Origin: Kangiella shandongensis | Lineage (GTDB): Bacteria; Pseudomonadota; Gammaproteobacteria; Enterobacterales; Kangiellaceae | Length of the DNA: 64,000 nt | Direction: 5' to 3' | NCBI RefSeq assembly: GCF_020005365.1 | Contig: NZ_JACNML010000003.1 | Span: 1 to 64,000 of the forward strand | In this document: piece by piece, positions 17,920-30,000 of the stretch | Position numbering within the stretch: position 1 is the stretch's first letter | Layout of the letters: every line of letters begins with the position of its first letter | Notes under the pieces: model-generated | Databases searched by the model: none | The model's input: the letters and a program-made list of their open reading frames with translations, nothing else | Told to the model about the DNA's origin: nothing | Position numbers and translations under genes: made by a program

Positions 17920-19042
17920 ATAAGTCCTGCTTGCTATAGGGTATTTCAATACCCTTTTCATTAAACAACCGATGAATTTGCATGATCAGCTGATGCGATA
18001 TCAGTCCTTTTTGCTCAGGCCGTTCGATCCATGCCATAAACTGCAGATCAATGCTGGAGCCACCAAAAGCTCGGAACCTTACCCGTGGTTCAGGACTTTT
18101 GCATAAATCATCCCGCTCTTCAGCCATTTCAAGCAGCACATCATGCACTTGCTGCAAGTCACTATCATAGGAAACCCCGACATCAATACGAATACGCGTC
18201 TTTTCCCAGGGCCCGCCACTCTCATTAACAATCTTAGCATTCCCCATCACTGAGTTAGGGATTGTTACCTCGACATCATCCCGAGTCAATAGCCGTGTGC
18301 TTCGAATACCGACGTGAGTCACTCGTCCTCTTTCACCAGTGTCCAAAAGAATATAATCGCCGAGCTTATAAGGGGAGTCTGCAACAATGAAAAAGCCCGA
18401 AAAGAGGTTGGCCAGAGTATCTTTGGCGGCAAAACCTACCGCGATACCAACAATACCGGCTGAGGCTAACCAGGCAGTCGGATCAATTCCCCACGATAGT
18501 ATTAATACATATAAACCCGCACCGACGATGAGTAATTTTGTCGTAATATCCAAAATGGGGATGGTACGTTCTTCAATAAACTTAAAACGATGTTTATTAT
18601 TAGAGAATGCCTCGAGAGCAATGCGGGTAATCTTCAACAGCTTGATCATCAAAGACAGTATTAACAATGTCGCAACAAAGCGCTTCAAAAACGCATCAAT
18701 ACTCTGTGAAAACTGCAAGGCTTCAATAGCTAATAACAAAGACAGGAAGAAAATAATGGAATAGATGGCTTTAGCCAGAACAGCAAATAATTGGTCATCG
18801 AATTGCCCCGATGTTTTATCGGCAAACTTGCCGAGAACACTACGAAACAGCCATTGTGCCAACTTGGCAAGAATAAAACCCAGAGCAATAACGACAGCTG
18901 CCAATAACCAAGGGTTGGATTCTAAGCTTTCCCATAATGGCGCAACCGCGTCGGGCAATGTTGACTTAATATCGCTCAACATTTCCTCCGCGACCTGATT
19001 ATCGGTATCAACAGACTGCTTATCAGAACCTTTTTCTGCCAT
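17882..19042 (-). CDS. MscS-family mechanosensitive channel
   Basis: The 386-residue protein has a hydrophilic N-terminus, four or five membrane segments, the pore helix with small residues (LASAGIVGIAVGFAAKDTLANLFSGFFI), and the cytoplasmic MscS beta domain (YKLGDYILLDTGERGRVTHVGIRSTRL, VTIPNSVMGN). It is longer than MscS and shorter than MscK, close to the YnaI/MscM-like middle group. Such channels release solutes during hypo-osmotic shock. Its start follows AAGGA, and a terminator separates it from secF, so it should have its own promoter in the short gap. Confidence 0.88.
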   Translation of the reverse strand: MAEKGSDKQSVDTDNQVAEEMLSDIKSTLPDAVAPLWESLESNPWLLAAVVIALGFILAKLAQWLFRSVLGKFADKTSGQFDDQLFAVLAKAIYSIIFFLSLLLAIEALQFSQSIDAFLKRFVATLLILSLMIKLLKITRIALEAFSNNKHRFKFIEERTIPILDITTKLLIVGAGLYVLILSWGIDPTAWLASAGIVGIAVGFAAKDTLANLFSGFFIVADSPYKLGDYILLDTGERGRVTHVGIRSTRLLTRDDVEVTIPNSVMGNAKIVNESGGPWEKTRIRIDVGVSYDSDLQQVHDVLLEMAEERDDLCKSPEPRVRFRAFGGSSIDLQFMAWIERPEQKGLISHQLIMQIHRLFNEKGIEIPYSKQDLYVKEWPGNISNS

Positions 19043-19067
19043 ATGCTATTCCTTTTTATTCCCCATA

Positions 19068-19104
19068 AAAAACGGCCTAGAACTTTTCATTCTAAGCCGT
19101 TTTT
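19068..19104 (-). terminator. Terminator of the queA-secF operon
   Basis: AAAAACGGC (19068-19076) pairs with GCCGTTTTT (19096-19104), extended by an imperfect inner stem TAGAA/TTCTA. A T-run follows on the minus strand. Confidence 0.88.
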
Positions 19105-19129
19105 AAAGAAATACAAATCGTTCAACTAT

Positions 19130-20068
19130 TTAAGGTGTGTCGAACTCCTCGCCTTCCTTCTCAATTTCAGGTGGCATCAAGTCTTCTTTCTTAACGCCTA
19201 GTAACAGTGCTACAGGGCTTGCTACATAAATAGACGAATAGGTACCAATAAACACACCCACAATCAGAGCCTCAGCAAACGAATGGATCGTTTGGCCGCC
19301 GTAGAAGAACAACGCCAATAACACCAGCAAGGTCGTAATCGATGTCATTAATGTACGAGACAAGGTCTGATTTAAAGAAGTATTAACGATGTCATCAGAC
19401 GTTCCTTTTCGTATTCTCAAAAAGTTCTCACGAATACGATCAAAAACAACGATGGTATCGTTCAGTGAGTAACCGATAATCGCTAATAATGCAGCAAGTA
19501 CGGTCAAATCAAACTCTACGGCCGTTACCGAGAAGAAACCAACAATAATGATGACATCGTGTGCTAAGGCTACAACAGAGCCAACAGAGAACTTCCACTC
19601 AAAGCGTAATGCCACATAAATCATGATACAGATCAGGGCCACCAGCATAGCTAACCCGCCCTTTTCCTTAAGCTCTTCGCCGATGACCGGGCCTACAAAT
19701 GACTGGTCCCGCTTGGTAACTTCTGCACCATCGGCTCGTAACGCCTGTAGCACTTCGTCACCCACTTTTGCATTCTCAATATGGTCCTGCTGAGGCATAC
19801 GAATCTGCACCACTTTAGCCGAACCAAAGTTTTGCACAACGGCACCTTTAATCTGAATACCATCCAATTGTTCATGAATTTTAGGGATATCAGCATCTTG
19901 CTCATAACCAACTTCGATCAAAGTACCGCCAGTAAAATCTAAGCCATAATTTAGGCCTTTTGTGAAAAATGACGTAATCGAACCAATGATCAATAATAAC
20001 GATAATGCCATTGCGAACTTACGCAATTTCAAGAAATCAATATTGGTGTCTTTATTTAATATTTGCAT
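19130..20068 (-). CDS. secF: Protein translocase subunit SecF
   Basis: SecF forms with SecD a proton-driven motor that helps pull preproteins across the inner membrane. The 312-residue protein has an N-terminal membrane segment, the periplasmic domain with GLNYGLDFTGGTLIEVGY, and five further segments, including the conserved GYSLNDTIVVFDRIREN. It starts 13 bp after secD with AGGAG upstream. It is the last gene of the operon and is followed by a strong terminator. Confidence 0.97.
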   Translation of the reverse strand: MQILNKDTNIDFLKLRKFAMALSLLLIIGSITSFFTKGLNYGLDFTGGTLIEVGYEQDADIPKIHEQLDGIQIKGAVVQNFGSAKVVQIRMPQQDHIENAKVGDEVLQALRADGAEVTKRDQSFVGPVIGEELKEKGGLAMLVALICIMIYVALRFEWKFSVGSVVALAHDVIIIVGFFSVTAVEFDLTVLAALLAIIGYSLNDTIVVFDRIRENFLRIRKGTSDDIVNTSLNQTLSRTLMTSITTLLVLLALFFYGGQTIHSFAEALIVGVFIGTYSSIYVASPVALLLGVKKEDLMPPEIEKEGEEFDTP

Positions 20069-20081
20069 AACTTACTCCTAC

Positions 20082-22010
20082 CTATATTGATAACTTTTTG
20101 ACAGTTCTGCCGCCATACATCAGATTCACAACGCCTCGACTGACGAAAATGGCTGTAAACATAGACGTCAAAATACCAATGAATAAGGTAATCGCAAAGC
20201 CTTTCACTGGACCGGTACCAATCGCGAACAGAATAATCGCGGCAATCGCCGTGGTGATGTTAGCATCGGCAATGGTTGAAAGTGCCTGCGCGTAACCTTT
20301 ATCAATTGCTTGGGCCGGACGCGTGCCAGCACGCAGTTCTTCACGAATACGCTCAAAGATAAGCACGTTAGCATCTACCGCCATACCAACGGTTAATACG
20401 ATACCGGCAATGCCCGGCAACGTTAGTGTTGCTCCCATCAGCGACATCACGCAAACAATCAAGACAAGGTTCAAACTAAGTGCAACATTTGCCACCAGAC
20501 CGAACAGCTTGTAGTAAAGTAGCATGAAGGCCAAAACCAAAGCAAAACCGATGATGACAGAGGTCACCCCTTTTTCGATATTCTCTTCACCCAGCGTTGC
20601 ACCAATGGTTCTTTCTTCGACAATAAACGTCGGTGCAATCAAAGCACCCGAGCGCAGCTTTCTAGCTAAATCTTGTGTTTCAGCTTGCGTGAAGCGCCCC
20701 GTAATCTGGAACCGACTACCGAAAGGACCATTAATATTCGGAGCACTAATTAAACGCTCTTCAAGCTTAGAGCCAACCAGTACACGCTTACCATCTTTAA
20801 TATCAAAAATAGGTCGAGACTCTTTTAAGATCATCGCCAGCTGATTATTAACATTTTCAGCTGTAGTGCGTGACATTTTGGAGCCTCCCTCACTATCAAG
20901 GCGAACAGAGACGATAGGCTCGTTGGTTTGAGGGTCAAAGGTTGCAGTAGCATTCGTCAGGTGGTCACCTGAAACTTCTACATCGTTATACACCAGAATC
21001 GGACCATATTCAGAGTCAAATAACTTACTATCCGATGGCACGCGACCGTTACGGGCCGCAACCACATCGCCTTCATGATTAACTAAACGAAACTCTAAGC
21101 TCGCGGTAGCACCAAGGATTTGCTTGGCCAGCGCCGAGTCTTGGACTCCGGGTAATTGAACAACGATACGGTCAGCACCCTGACGTTGAATCAACGGCTC
21201 TGCGACACCTAGCGAGTTGACTCGTGTACTCAAAATTAAACGGTTCTGTTCAATCGCATTGTCACGAATTTCCTGTAACTTCTGTTTATTCAAAGTACCT
21301 CGAATAACCGGACGCCCACCTTTTTCTTCAAGGCTTAGTTCAATTCGATTAGCATGATCCTGATACAAAGCCTTATACGCACGTTCAGCGTCTTCCTGAT
21401 TACGGAAACTCAATAACATGCCATTTTCAATTGGCTCAACACGACCACGAATTGATGGTTCCTGATCAGTCAGAGTATCAATAAAATCGCGACGCAACTG
21501 ATCTTGCTGGCGCTTCAGCGCCTGCTCCATATCAACCTGCATTAAGAAGTGAATACCACCTCTTAAGTCCAAACCAAGCTTCATCGGTGCCCCACCAATA
21601 TCTGCTAACCACTGAGGAGTAGCTGGCGCCAGGTTTAAAGCCGTAACGTAATTCTGATTCTCCAAAGTTGGGTTCAAGACATCACTAGCAGCCTCACGCG
21701 CTTTTAACTGATCTGCGGGTTTTGAAAAGCGTGCGATAACCTTTTGTACACCCTCTTCCCCAATAGAAGATGGCTTAACACTGATAGGTTCGACACCTTT
21801 CTCTTCCCAGGCCTGCTCAATTTGCTCTAACTGGCTTTGCGTGATTTTAGTATCTCGTAACCCAGAGAGCTGAACAGCTGGATCTTCACCGAAAATATTG
21901 GGCGCGGCATATAAAAATGCCAGAGCCAATACAATGATAATCAATACATACTTCCATTTTGGGTAGGTATTGATCGGTAATTGTTGTTGGTTTGGTTGAT
22001 TGACGAACAT
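20082..22010 (-). CDS. secD: Protein translocase subunit SecD
   Basis: This 642-residue inner-membrane protein has one N-terminal segment, a large periplasmic P1 domain, and five C-terminal membrane segments. LGLDLRGGIHFLMQVDM marks the SecD start motif and GMAVDANVLIFERIREEL the conserved membrane motif. It also has the extended N-terminal region usual in gammaproteobacterial SecD (FGEDPAVQLSG onward). It lies between yajC and secF in the standard order. Confidence 0.97.
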   Translation of the reverse strand: MFVNQPNQQQLPINTYPKWKYVLIIIVLALAFLYAAPNIFGEDPAVQLSGLRDTKITQSQLEQIEQAWEEKGVEPISVKPSSIGEEGVQKVIARFSKPADQLKAREAASDVLNPTLENQNYVTALNLAPATPQWLADIGGAPMKLGLDLRGGIHFLMQVDMEQALKRQQDQLRRDFIDTLTDQEPSIRGRVEPIENGMLLSFRNQEDAERAYKALYQDHANRIELSLEEKGGRPVIRGTLNKQKLQEIRDNAIEQNRLILSTRVNSLGVAEPLIQRQGADRIVVQLPGVQDSALAKQILGATASLEFRLVNHEGDVVAARNGRVPSDSKLFDSEYGPILVYNDVEVSGDHLTNATATFDPQTNEPIVSVRLDSEGGSKMSRTTAENVNNQLAMILKESRPIFDIKDGKRVLVGSKLEERLISAPNINGPFGSRFQITGRFTQAETQDLARKLRSGALIAPTFIVEERTIGATLGEENIEKGVTSVIIGFALVLAFMLLYYKLFGLVANVALSLNLVLIVCVMSLMGATLTLPGIAGIVLTVGMAVDANVLIFERIREELRAGTRPAQAIDKGYAQALSTIADANITTAIAAIILFAIGTGPVKGFAITLFIGILTSMFTAIFVSRGVVNLMYGGRTVKKLSI

Positions 22011-22063
22011 AATTTAACCTGTTTTTTATAAGACAAAGCCCAACCTGAGTTGGGCTTCACGCA

Positions 22064-22387
22064 TTATTCTTCGATAGATTTAATGGTGCCTTTTGGCAGC
22101 GTTTGAGCAATCGATGCTTTCTGGAATTTAATATCCATGCCTTCTGATAAGCTCAAAACCACATAATCATCTTTAATTTTGCTGATTTTGCCAATGATAC
22201 CACCAGTAGTCATCACTTCGTCGCCCTTCTCCAAAGCGCCCATCATTTCTTTATGTTGCTTCATTTTCTTTTGTTGTGGACGAATCATCATGAAGTACAT
22301 GATTAAAATTAACGGTACAAACATGACCAAGAAGCTCATTAAACCGCCGCTTTGACCTGACGCACCAGCTGCTGTTGCTAATAACAT
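22064..22387 (-). CDS. yajC: Preprotein translocase accessory subunit YajC
   Basis: The 107-residue protein has a single membrane segment (LMSFLVMFVPLILIMYFMMI) followed by the conserved RPQQKKMKQHKEM block and a small SH3-like cytoplasmic domain (GDEVMTTGGIIGKI). YajC associates with SecDF. The start is preceded by GAGG. Its position between tgt and secD is the canonical one. Confidence 0.96.
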   Translation of the reverse strand: MLLATAAGASGQSGGLMSFLVMFVPLILIMYFMMIRPQQKKMKQHKEMMGALEKGDEVMTTGGIIGKISKIKDDYVVLSLSEGMDIKFQKASIAQTLPKGTIKSIEE

Positions 22388-22436
22388 TGATAGTTACCTC
22401 TGTTTTTAATAATTAAATAACTTATAAATCAAATAA

Positions 22437-23561
<1,125 letters not shown>

Positions 23562-24617
23562 CTAGCCTTCTATTTCTGGATGTTTGCCACTGTATGGGCA
23601 AGTTATAAACATGGAGTCACCATAGCTGAAGAAGCGATATTGTTCTTTTACTGCCGCAGCATAAGCATCAAATATATGCTTTTTGCTGGCAAAAGCACTC
23701 ACCAGCATCATCAGAGTAGACTCTGGCAAATGGAAATTAGTAATTAAGGCATCCACCGATTGAAACTGATAACCCGGATAAATAAAAATATCGGTCTCGC
23801 CAGAGCCAGGTTGTATGCCTTCATCTTGCGAAGAGGCCGACTCCAGACAGCGCACTGAAGTTGTTCCTACAGCAATAACCCGACCACCACTATCTCTCGT
23901 TGCTTTGACTTTATCACAGACTTCCTGCCCAACCTCGTACCACTCCGAGTGCATCTTGTGTTCGAGAATATTGTCCACACGAACCGGCGAAAAAGTACCA
24001 GCACCAACATGGAGCGTGACAAAAGCCGTATCAACACCTTTATCCGCAATTTTAGCCAGCAGGTCGTCATCAAAGTGCAAACCAGCCGTTGGTGCTGCAA
24101 CCGCACCTTCGACTTCGCTATAAACCGTTTGGTACCGCTCTTTATCCGACAGCTCATCCTCACGATCAATATACGGCGGCAGCGGCATATGTCCCACCGC
24201 CTGCATCACTGAATGCCAGTCACCGGATAACAGCTTCAACTGATACAAAGCGCCATCTTTGCTAATAACTTCCAGCTCCGTCCCTTCCTCTAAAACCAGT
24301 CTGGTACCGGGTTTCGGACTACGGTTAGCGCGAACATGGGCAATGGCTTCATTATCAGACTCAACCCGCTCTATTAAGATCTCAACCTGCCCGCCGCTTG
24401 CCTTTTTACCAAATAAACGCGCGGGTAAAACTCGCGTATTATTGAACACCAGTAGATCATCAGGCTGAAGAAAATCAACCAGTTGGAAAAATTTATTATG
24501 CTGAATATCACCGTTTTCACCGTCGAGGCGCAATAAGCGGCTGGCGGTACGCTGCTCCGTAGGATAACGGGCAATGAGCTCATCAGGAAGCTCGAAATGG
24601 AAGTCTCTTAATTGCAT
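23562..24617 (-). CDS. queA: S-adenosylmethionine:tRNA ribosyltransferase-isomerase
   Basis: QueA transfers the ribosyl part of S-adenosylmethionine to preQ1-tRNA to form epoxyqueuosine. The 351-residue protein has the family N-terminus [19 protein letters not shown] and the blocks [38 protein letters not shown]-like [11 protein letters not shown] and [19 protein letters not shown]. It is first in the operon queA-tgt-yajC-secD-secF, with a plausible promoter in the 99-bp gap upstream. The final queuosine step would be done by QueH, encoded at 59439. Confidence 0.97.
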   Translation of the reverse strand: MQLRDFHFELPDELIARYPTEQRTASRLLRLDGENGDIQHNKFFQLVDFLQPDDLLVFNNTRVLPARLFGKKASGGQVEILIERVESDNEAIAHVRANRSPKPGTRLVLEEGTELEVISKDGALYQLKLLSGDWHSVMQAVGHMPLPPYIDREDELSDKERYQTVYSEVEGAVAAPTAGLHFDDDLLAKIADKGVDTAFVTLHVGAGTFSPVRVDNILEHKMHSEWYEVGQEVCDKVKATRDSGGRVIAVGTTSVRCLESASSQDEGIQPGSGETDIFIYPGYQFQSVDALITNFHLPESTLMMLVSAFASKKHIFDAYAAAVKEQYRFFSYGDSMFITCPYSGKHPEIEG

Positions 24618-24658
24618 AAAGTGCTGACCTTACGGGGTCATGACAAAATAATGCGCCT

Positions 24659-24686
24659 AGTTTATCGGTAAAAGCTTAAAACGCAA
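24659..24686 (-). promoter_or_regulatory. Candidate promoter of the queA operon
   Basis: On the minus strand TTGCGT (24681-24686), a 16-bp spacer and TAAACT (24659-24664) lie 42 bp before the queA start, in the only sizeable gap ahead of the operon. Each hexamer matches the sigma-70 consensus at four of six positions. Confidence 0.4.
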
Positions 24687-24716
24687 GGGCTAGCGCGCAA
24701 ATTATCGTTTGCCGCA

Positions 24717-27077
24717 CTAAGGCTCAACTCGGAACTGCAGCTCAGCGAAAGCCCCGGTCGCATCAACTACTATCACCTCATAATCGCCGTGAGACAGGTT
24801 CTTTAATGAAACCATAGTATTAGACGATAAGGTGTCGATTAACTGTCCATTCAAAAACCAATACGGCTCCCCCGTGGCTCCATCTACCCGTAGCTGTACC
24901 TCAGGAAGGGTTTCGTGGTTCGGCTCGGCATAGAGGGTTGAATCTGGATCGACACCAGTAATACGTGGCTTGCTCGAGCCCACACTCTCGATACAGCCTC
25001 TTAAATACTCAGGCAGTAGACTCTCACTACGGTATGGCTTCGCGATCCATGGTTCCAAACTCTTAGGCCATAGTGCAAACTCTTTAATCGTCGTCGCACC
25101 GTCAAAACACTGATGGTTAACCCGCTTCCCAGTCGTTGGATCCACTTGAACTTGAACCAGGCCATGACTCCAGTCACCGCTCAAAGGGTCTGCCAAGGTC
25201 ACCGGGGCAGTATCGTCAACTAAAAAGGCAGAGCGTTTCTTATGACAATTTTCTTTTGACTGTAGAGATGCAATCGTTCCCAGTGGCCAGCAAATATCTT
25301 CCATAGCGACATTCCCTGGGCGACGAATGGGCTGTATCCAGTCCTGCGGCAGAATATTCAAAATCCGTTCCAGAAGCGGTACTGCCGTGGTTCGCCCACT
25401 GTTATTCACACTAAAGGAACCATCCGGCATACCCACCCAGACACCAATGGTCACTTTTTGATTTGAGGCCAATACCCAGGCATCCCTTGCGCCGTAACTG
25501 GTTCCCGTTTTGTAGGCAATCTGGTTGCTTGTTCGGAAATAACGATGACTCATCTGATTGTTTAATGGCACCTGCCATAAAATATGCTGAATAATCCAAC
25601 TTGCTTCTTCGCTCATCAGCGGCAGTTTTTGATAAGGTTCATCGCTATGCAAGCGTAGCCGAACAGCATGACCTTCACTACCCAGAGATGAAAACAGGCC
25701 CACCAGTTGCTGCAGGTTAGCACCACCGCCACCAAGAGCCAGGCTCAGGTTTGGCGAAGCAGACTGAGGTAAAGATAATTTTAAACCGGCATTAGTGAGC
25801 TTCGCATAAAAATATTTCGGTGATAACTCATTGAGAATCTGCACCGCTGGCATGTTCAGGGAACGACCTAGAGCCTGCGACACACTAACCGCCCCATTGA
25901 AGTGCTCACTAAAATTTTTCGGCTTATAGCCCTCAAAAGACTGCGGCACATCAAAAAGCAACGACTCCGAGTGAATCAGTCCCTGATCAAGCGCTAATCC
26001 GTAAATAAACGGCTTCAAAGTTGAGCCAGGCGAACGCGTCGCCTGAGTCATGTCTACGTAACCGGAGCGCTTAGCATTAGCAAAATCGGCACTGCCGATA
26101 TAAGCCAACGGCAAGGCGGAAGCATTGTCCATCACAATTACCGCCGCCGATAAGCCCTGTTCCTTACCACGAATATAGTCGGCAACGGTTAACTGAATAT
26201 CCGTTTGCAGCACTCTGTCAATGGATGTATTGACCAAACGACTATGTGGATAACGGTTAACAAGCTCTCGACTGAATAGCGGCGCTAAAAAAGGTTGTGT
26301 ATTGTACTCGGCCCACACATCCTCCTGTTTTATTTCATTGACCACATTTTGTGGCCACACCTCAAATTCCGCTAATCGATCCAGCAACTTATCTCGTTGG
26401 GCCTTTGCGCGCTGAGGGTGTAAATCAGGCCGGTTCCAGGACGGCGCTTGCGGTAAAATGGCCAGCAACGCAGCCTCTGACGCTGTTAAATCTTTGGAGG
26501 GTTTGCCTAAGTAGGTAAAGCTGGCAGCTTCTACACCTTCAATCGTTCCCCCAAAAGGCGCATAGTTTAGGTAATAAGTCAGGATCTCATCTTTCGAGTA
26601 ATGCCACTCAAGCTGTAACGCCCGGAACATTTGCTGAAGCTTACCGCCGATACTCTTTTCGTGTGGCTCCAGAATACGAGCAACCTGCATGGTTAAGGTC
26701 GAAGCCCCGGAGATCACTTCTCCGTGGTAAATAGCCTGCCCAACGGCCCGAGTTAAAGCTAAAGGATTGATCCCTGGGTGCTGATAGAAGTACTGGTCTT
26801 CGTAGTTAATCAAAGCCTCGAGGTACAACGGAGAAACGTCATCAATTGTTACCGGATAACGCCACACGCCCTGTTCATCAGGAAAAGCTCGTAGTGGCTT
26901 TCCCTCGGAGTCAACGACTAACTGGGCAAAGCTACGTTGCTCAAAGTCTTTAATGGGTAAAGGGAAAAGTTTATCCAGTAGCCAGAAAGAACAAAAGCAA
27001 ATCACGGCCAATATGAGCAGACGCTTGAGGCTTTTAAACCAAAAGTGTCTGCTCAGGATTCGTTTTACTTTAGGCAT
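24717..27077 (-). CDS. pbpC: Penicillin-binding protein 1C
   Basis: This bifunctional peptidoglycan synthase has one N-terminal membrane anchor, a GT51 glycosyltransferase domain (catalytic Glu in NYEDQYFYQHPG, then GASTLTMQVARIL), and a transpeptidase domain (SPGSTLKPF with the active-site serine, SLN, and KTGTSYG). A C-terminal beta domain specific to PbpC (about residues 690-786) follows. The 786-residue length is typical. The gene starts 12 bp after the alpha-2-macroglobulin gene on the same strand. That pairing is widespread, and the macroglobulin is thought to shield the cell wall from proteases while PbpC repairs it. Confidence 0.95.
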   Translation of the reverse strand: MPKVKRILSRHFWFKSLKRLLILAVICFCSFWLLDKLFPLPIKDFEQRSFAQLVVDSEGKPLRAFPDEQGVWRYPVTIDDVSPLYLEALINYEDQYFYQHPGINPLALTRAVGQAIYHGEVISGASTLTMQVARILEPHEKSIGGKLQQMFRALQLEWHYSKDEILTYYLNYAPFGGTIEGVEAASFTYLGKPSKDLTASEAALLAILPQAPSWNRPDLHPQRAKAQRDKLLDRLAEFEVWPQNVVNEIKQEDVWAEYNTQPFLAPLFSRELVNRYPHSRLVNTSIDRVLQTDIQLTVADYIRGKEQGLSAAVIVMDNASALPLAYIGSADFANAKRSGYVDMTQATRSPGSTLKPFIYGLALDQGLIHSESLLFDVPQSFEGYKPKNFSEHFNGAVSVSQALGRSLNMPAVQILNELSPKYFYAKLTNAGLKLSLPQSASPNLSLALGGGGANLQQLVGLFSSLGSEGHAVRLRLHSDEPYQKLPLMSEEASWIIQHILWQVPLNNQMSHRYFRTSNQIAYKTGTSYGARDAWVLASNQKVTIGVWVGMPDGSFSVNNSGRTTAVPLLERILNILPQDWIQPIRRPGNVAMEDICWPLGTIASLQSKENCHKKRSAFLVDDTAPVTLADPLSGDWSHGLVQVQVDPTTGKRVNHQCFDGATTIKEFALWPKSLEPWIAKPYRSESLLPEYLRGCIESVGSSKPRITGVDPDSTLYAEPNHETLPEVQLRVDGATGEPYWFLNGQLIDTLSSNTMVSLKNLSHGDYEVIVVDATGAFAELQFRVEP

Positions 27078-27089
27078 AACCTGCTACTA

Positions 27090-30000
27090 TCAGTCAGTCG
27101 TTGGTTTACTGATGGTAATAGCCTCTTCTGGCTCGCTGATGCCGCGGATCTCAGGACGGTACATATCTTCTACAAAGCTCGATGGAACCGTATAGGTACC
27201 CGGCGTTACTGCACGCACCATATAGAATACATGAGCCGAACGATAACTTCGTAATTCCAACGCTGCCATAAAACGATCATCCCAGAACTCCTGATGAACA
27301 ACCTTGGTGCTCTTGGTCAAGTCTTTAATCGTTTTACCATCGAGCTTGATGTCATCGATTTTGAAAGAGTGCTCCAGATTTTGATTCTCCAGCTCAAAAC
27401 CGGCCGGTAATAAATCGATCAGCATGGCATGGCGTAAATAGTTATGCTTTCTATCTAGCTCAACAGTAATGCCAACGATCACGCGGTCGCCAGCAGCTAT
27501 ATCTTTGATAGCAATAGGCTCACCCTGAAGGTTAAAGTAGCGACGCTTAATCGCAATATCTTTAAACAACCCATCAGGAGCTGCCTTCGGATAGCCCTGT
27601 ACTTTGTAGTCAACAAAAACCGTTTTATCGCCTTTATTGCTTAAGGTTAAAGGCTGTTGTACGGGATTACCTTTTTCAACACCGACATAGTCGGAAGTTT
27701 GTTTGAAGCTTTGCTCTTCATTCGCCTGTTGAATCGATAGACTTAACTCCGCACCCTCGACACTGACATCACTCAACTGTTTTGCCAGACGAGCTAATGC
27801 ACCCTTTTCTTGTGTCGACAACCAACGTCTCGTCTGCAGCTCTCCTTTTAAATCAAACACAAGATCCAGACCATCAACATCCAAGTTATCGACAACTTTA
27901 CTTTCTAAACTTAGGCTCGCCACCTGACTCATATCACGGATTGGTGAGCCATAATCGCCATAATACCAATAAGGTTTATAGCTAAACTTACTGGTAAAGG
28001 CTTTGCCCCATGCCAGTTTTGCACGGCGCTGATCACCCATCTTTTCCAGAGCAAACGCCAGGTGCGCCAATGGTAAAGAGCGCTCGGCATCAGATGCCTT
28101 ATCATCAAATAGTGCGCGCACATCTTGTAGCTTAGCCCGCCCTATCTTAGATAAGACATAAGCGGAATAAGAACGGTACGCGAGTTCGAAATGTTCTCGG
28201 TCATCGTAGTAGCTCCAGTTTTTAGTTCTGAAAGCACTCGAGCGAACATAACGCTGCAGACGTTTAACTGCTCGATTAAGGTTATTCTCTGGCACCTGAT
28301 AGCCTAATTGCTTTGCAGCAAGAAGGAAGTCGGTTACATAGGCCGTTAACCAGGGTTCTTCCGGGCTGTCATTTGACCACAAGCCGAAACTGCCGTCATA
28401 CCGCTGCATGGATATGACACGGCTAATAGCAGAGTCCACCAGCTCCTGACGGCGACCAAATAATTCCTTAACTTTTTTGCTTTCAAGCGAAGACAGATCA
28501 CCCTGCTCTACACTAAGCCAGGGCCAGGCGCGCGACGTCGTTTGTTCCAGACAGCCATACGGATAATGTAGTAACCCATCGATATAGGCACCAGCGTCTA
28601 GCGGTGGCGTCGTGGAGGCTGATAATACTGACTTCAAACCAAAACTGTCATAGCGTCTGGCAAAGGCTTTATCAACGCTGAACTGACTACCCGGCTTTAC
28701 CGCTGCCTGTTTGGAGATAACCGAAGCAGCATAAGCAGGACGCAAGCCTAACGACCAGCTGCGATTCATATTAAGTTCATCATTATCACTTTCTACTGTC
28801 AGTGAAACCGTCCCGGCACCGGTGAACCGTGAAGCAGTGACCCTCAATGGAACCAGAGCTTTTGCTTTAGGTTCTAGCGTCAATGTTTTAGCGACAGAGG
28901 TTCCGCCCAGAGCATCGTCAGCAGCCAGGCTGACTGTAAACGTCTGCTCTGTTTCTTCCATGTTTTTAACATCGAGCAAAATTTCAGACTGATCGCCTTT
29001 CGCTAAAAACCGTGGCATAGAAGCCTGAACCACCAGTGGTGCAGCCACTTTTGCTTTCGACTCAGCCGAACCGTAGCGCTTTTTACTGAAGGCAACTGCC
29101 ATCAGTCGCAGTTCACCGTTAAAATAAGGTAATTCGACACTCAGCTTAGCTTTACCATTCTCGTCGAGTTCGACCTTGTCCTTAACAATAGAGACAATCT
29201 GCACATCAGAAACGGGTGCATCACCACCTCGACTTAAATCGGCATCACCACCGAAACGCTGTCTGGCAAACTTGCCATCCACCAGCTCGACCAGACTGCC
29301 ATAATTATCTTTCAACGCTGCTTCATACGCACGCTGCCCATAGAACCAGTCCAATGGTTTCGGCGATTCAAAATCACTGATACTGAGGATACCGCTGTCG
29401 ACCAGAGCCAGCGTTGTATACACCGTTTCATCGTTCTGTTTATTACTGGCTTCAATTTCAACATCAACCGTTTGTTGTGGACGCAACTTTTTATCATGGT
29501 TTACTGAAAGCTCTAATTCTCTTGCCTGACGATCTAAAGGCAAGTGCAGCACTCCAAATGCGCGATTTGGCAAATGCTTACGCTCAACGTCACCCGGTTT
29601 TAACACCATCGCCGAAACGTACAGATTATGTGTATCCCACTGCTTGCTGACCGGAATCGTCACCGAAGATTCTGCAGCATCCAGTTTGACGGCTTTCCTC
29701 CATAACAGTTCATCGCTTTCTATAGTGACCAGAGCCTGCCCAGCATAAGGAGCCTTAATGCTTACCTCTAAATCCTCCCCCAATTGCACAAAATCCTGCT
29801 CGATGGATAGTTGAACCTGATCCGGACGCTCACCGCTTTGTTGGGTGTTCGCTGTCCAGTACCAGCCAGCAAAAAAGTGATAGCTGGTGAGCAGTTGGTT
29901 GTTTTTATTGCGAACCTCTAAACGATAATTACCATACTCCAACGGCAAAGAAAGTTGTTGTCTTTCGCTTGAGTCGAACTTAACGGTTTTGGTATACACG

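Noticed and set aside
18387-18764. 125-codon frame opposite the MscS gene
   Set aside because: Its content mirrors the hydrophobic codons of the channel and no initiation signal is present.
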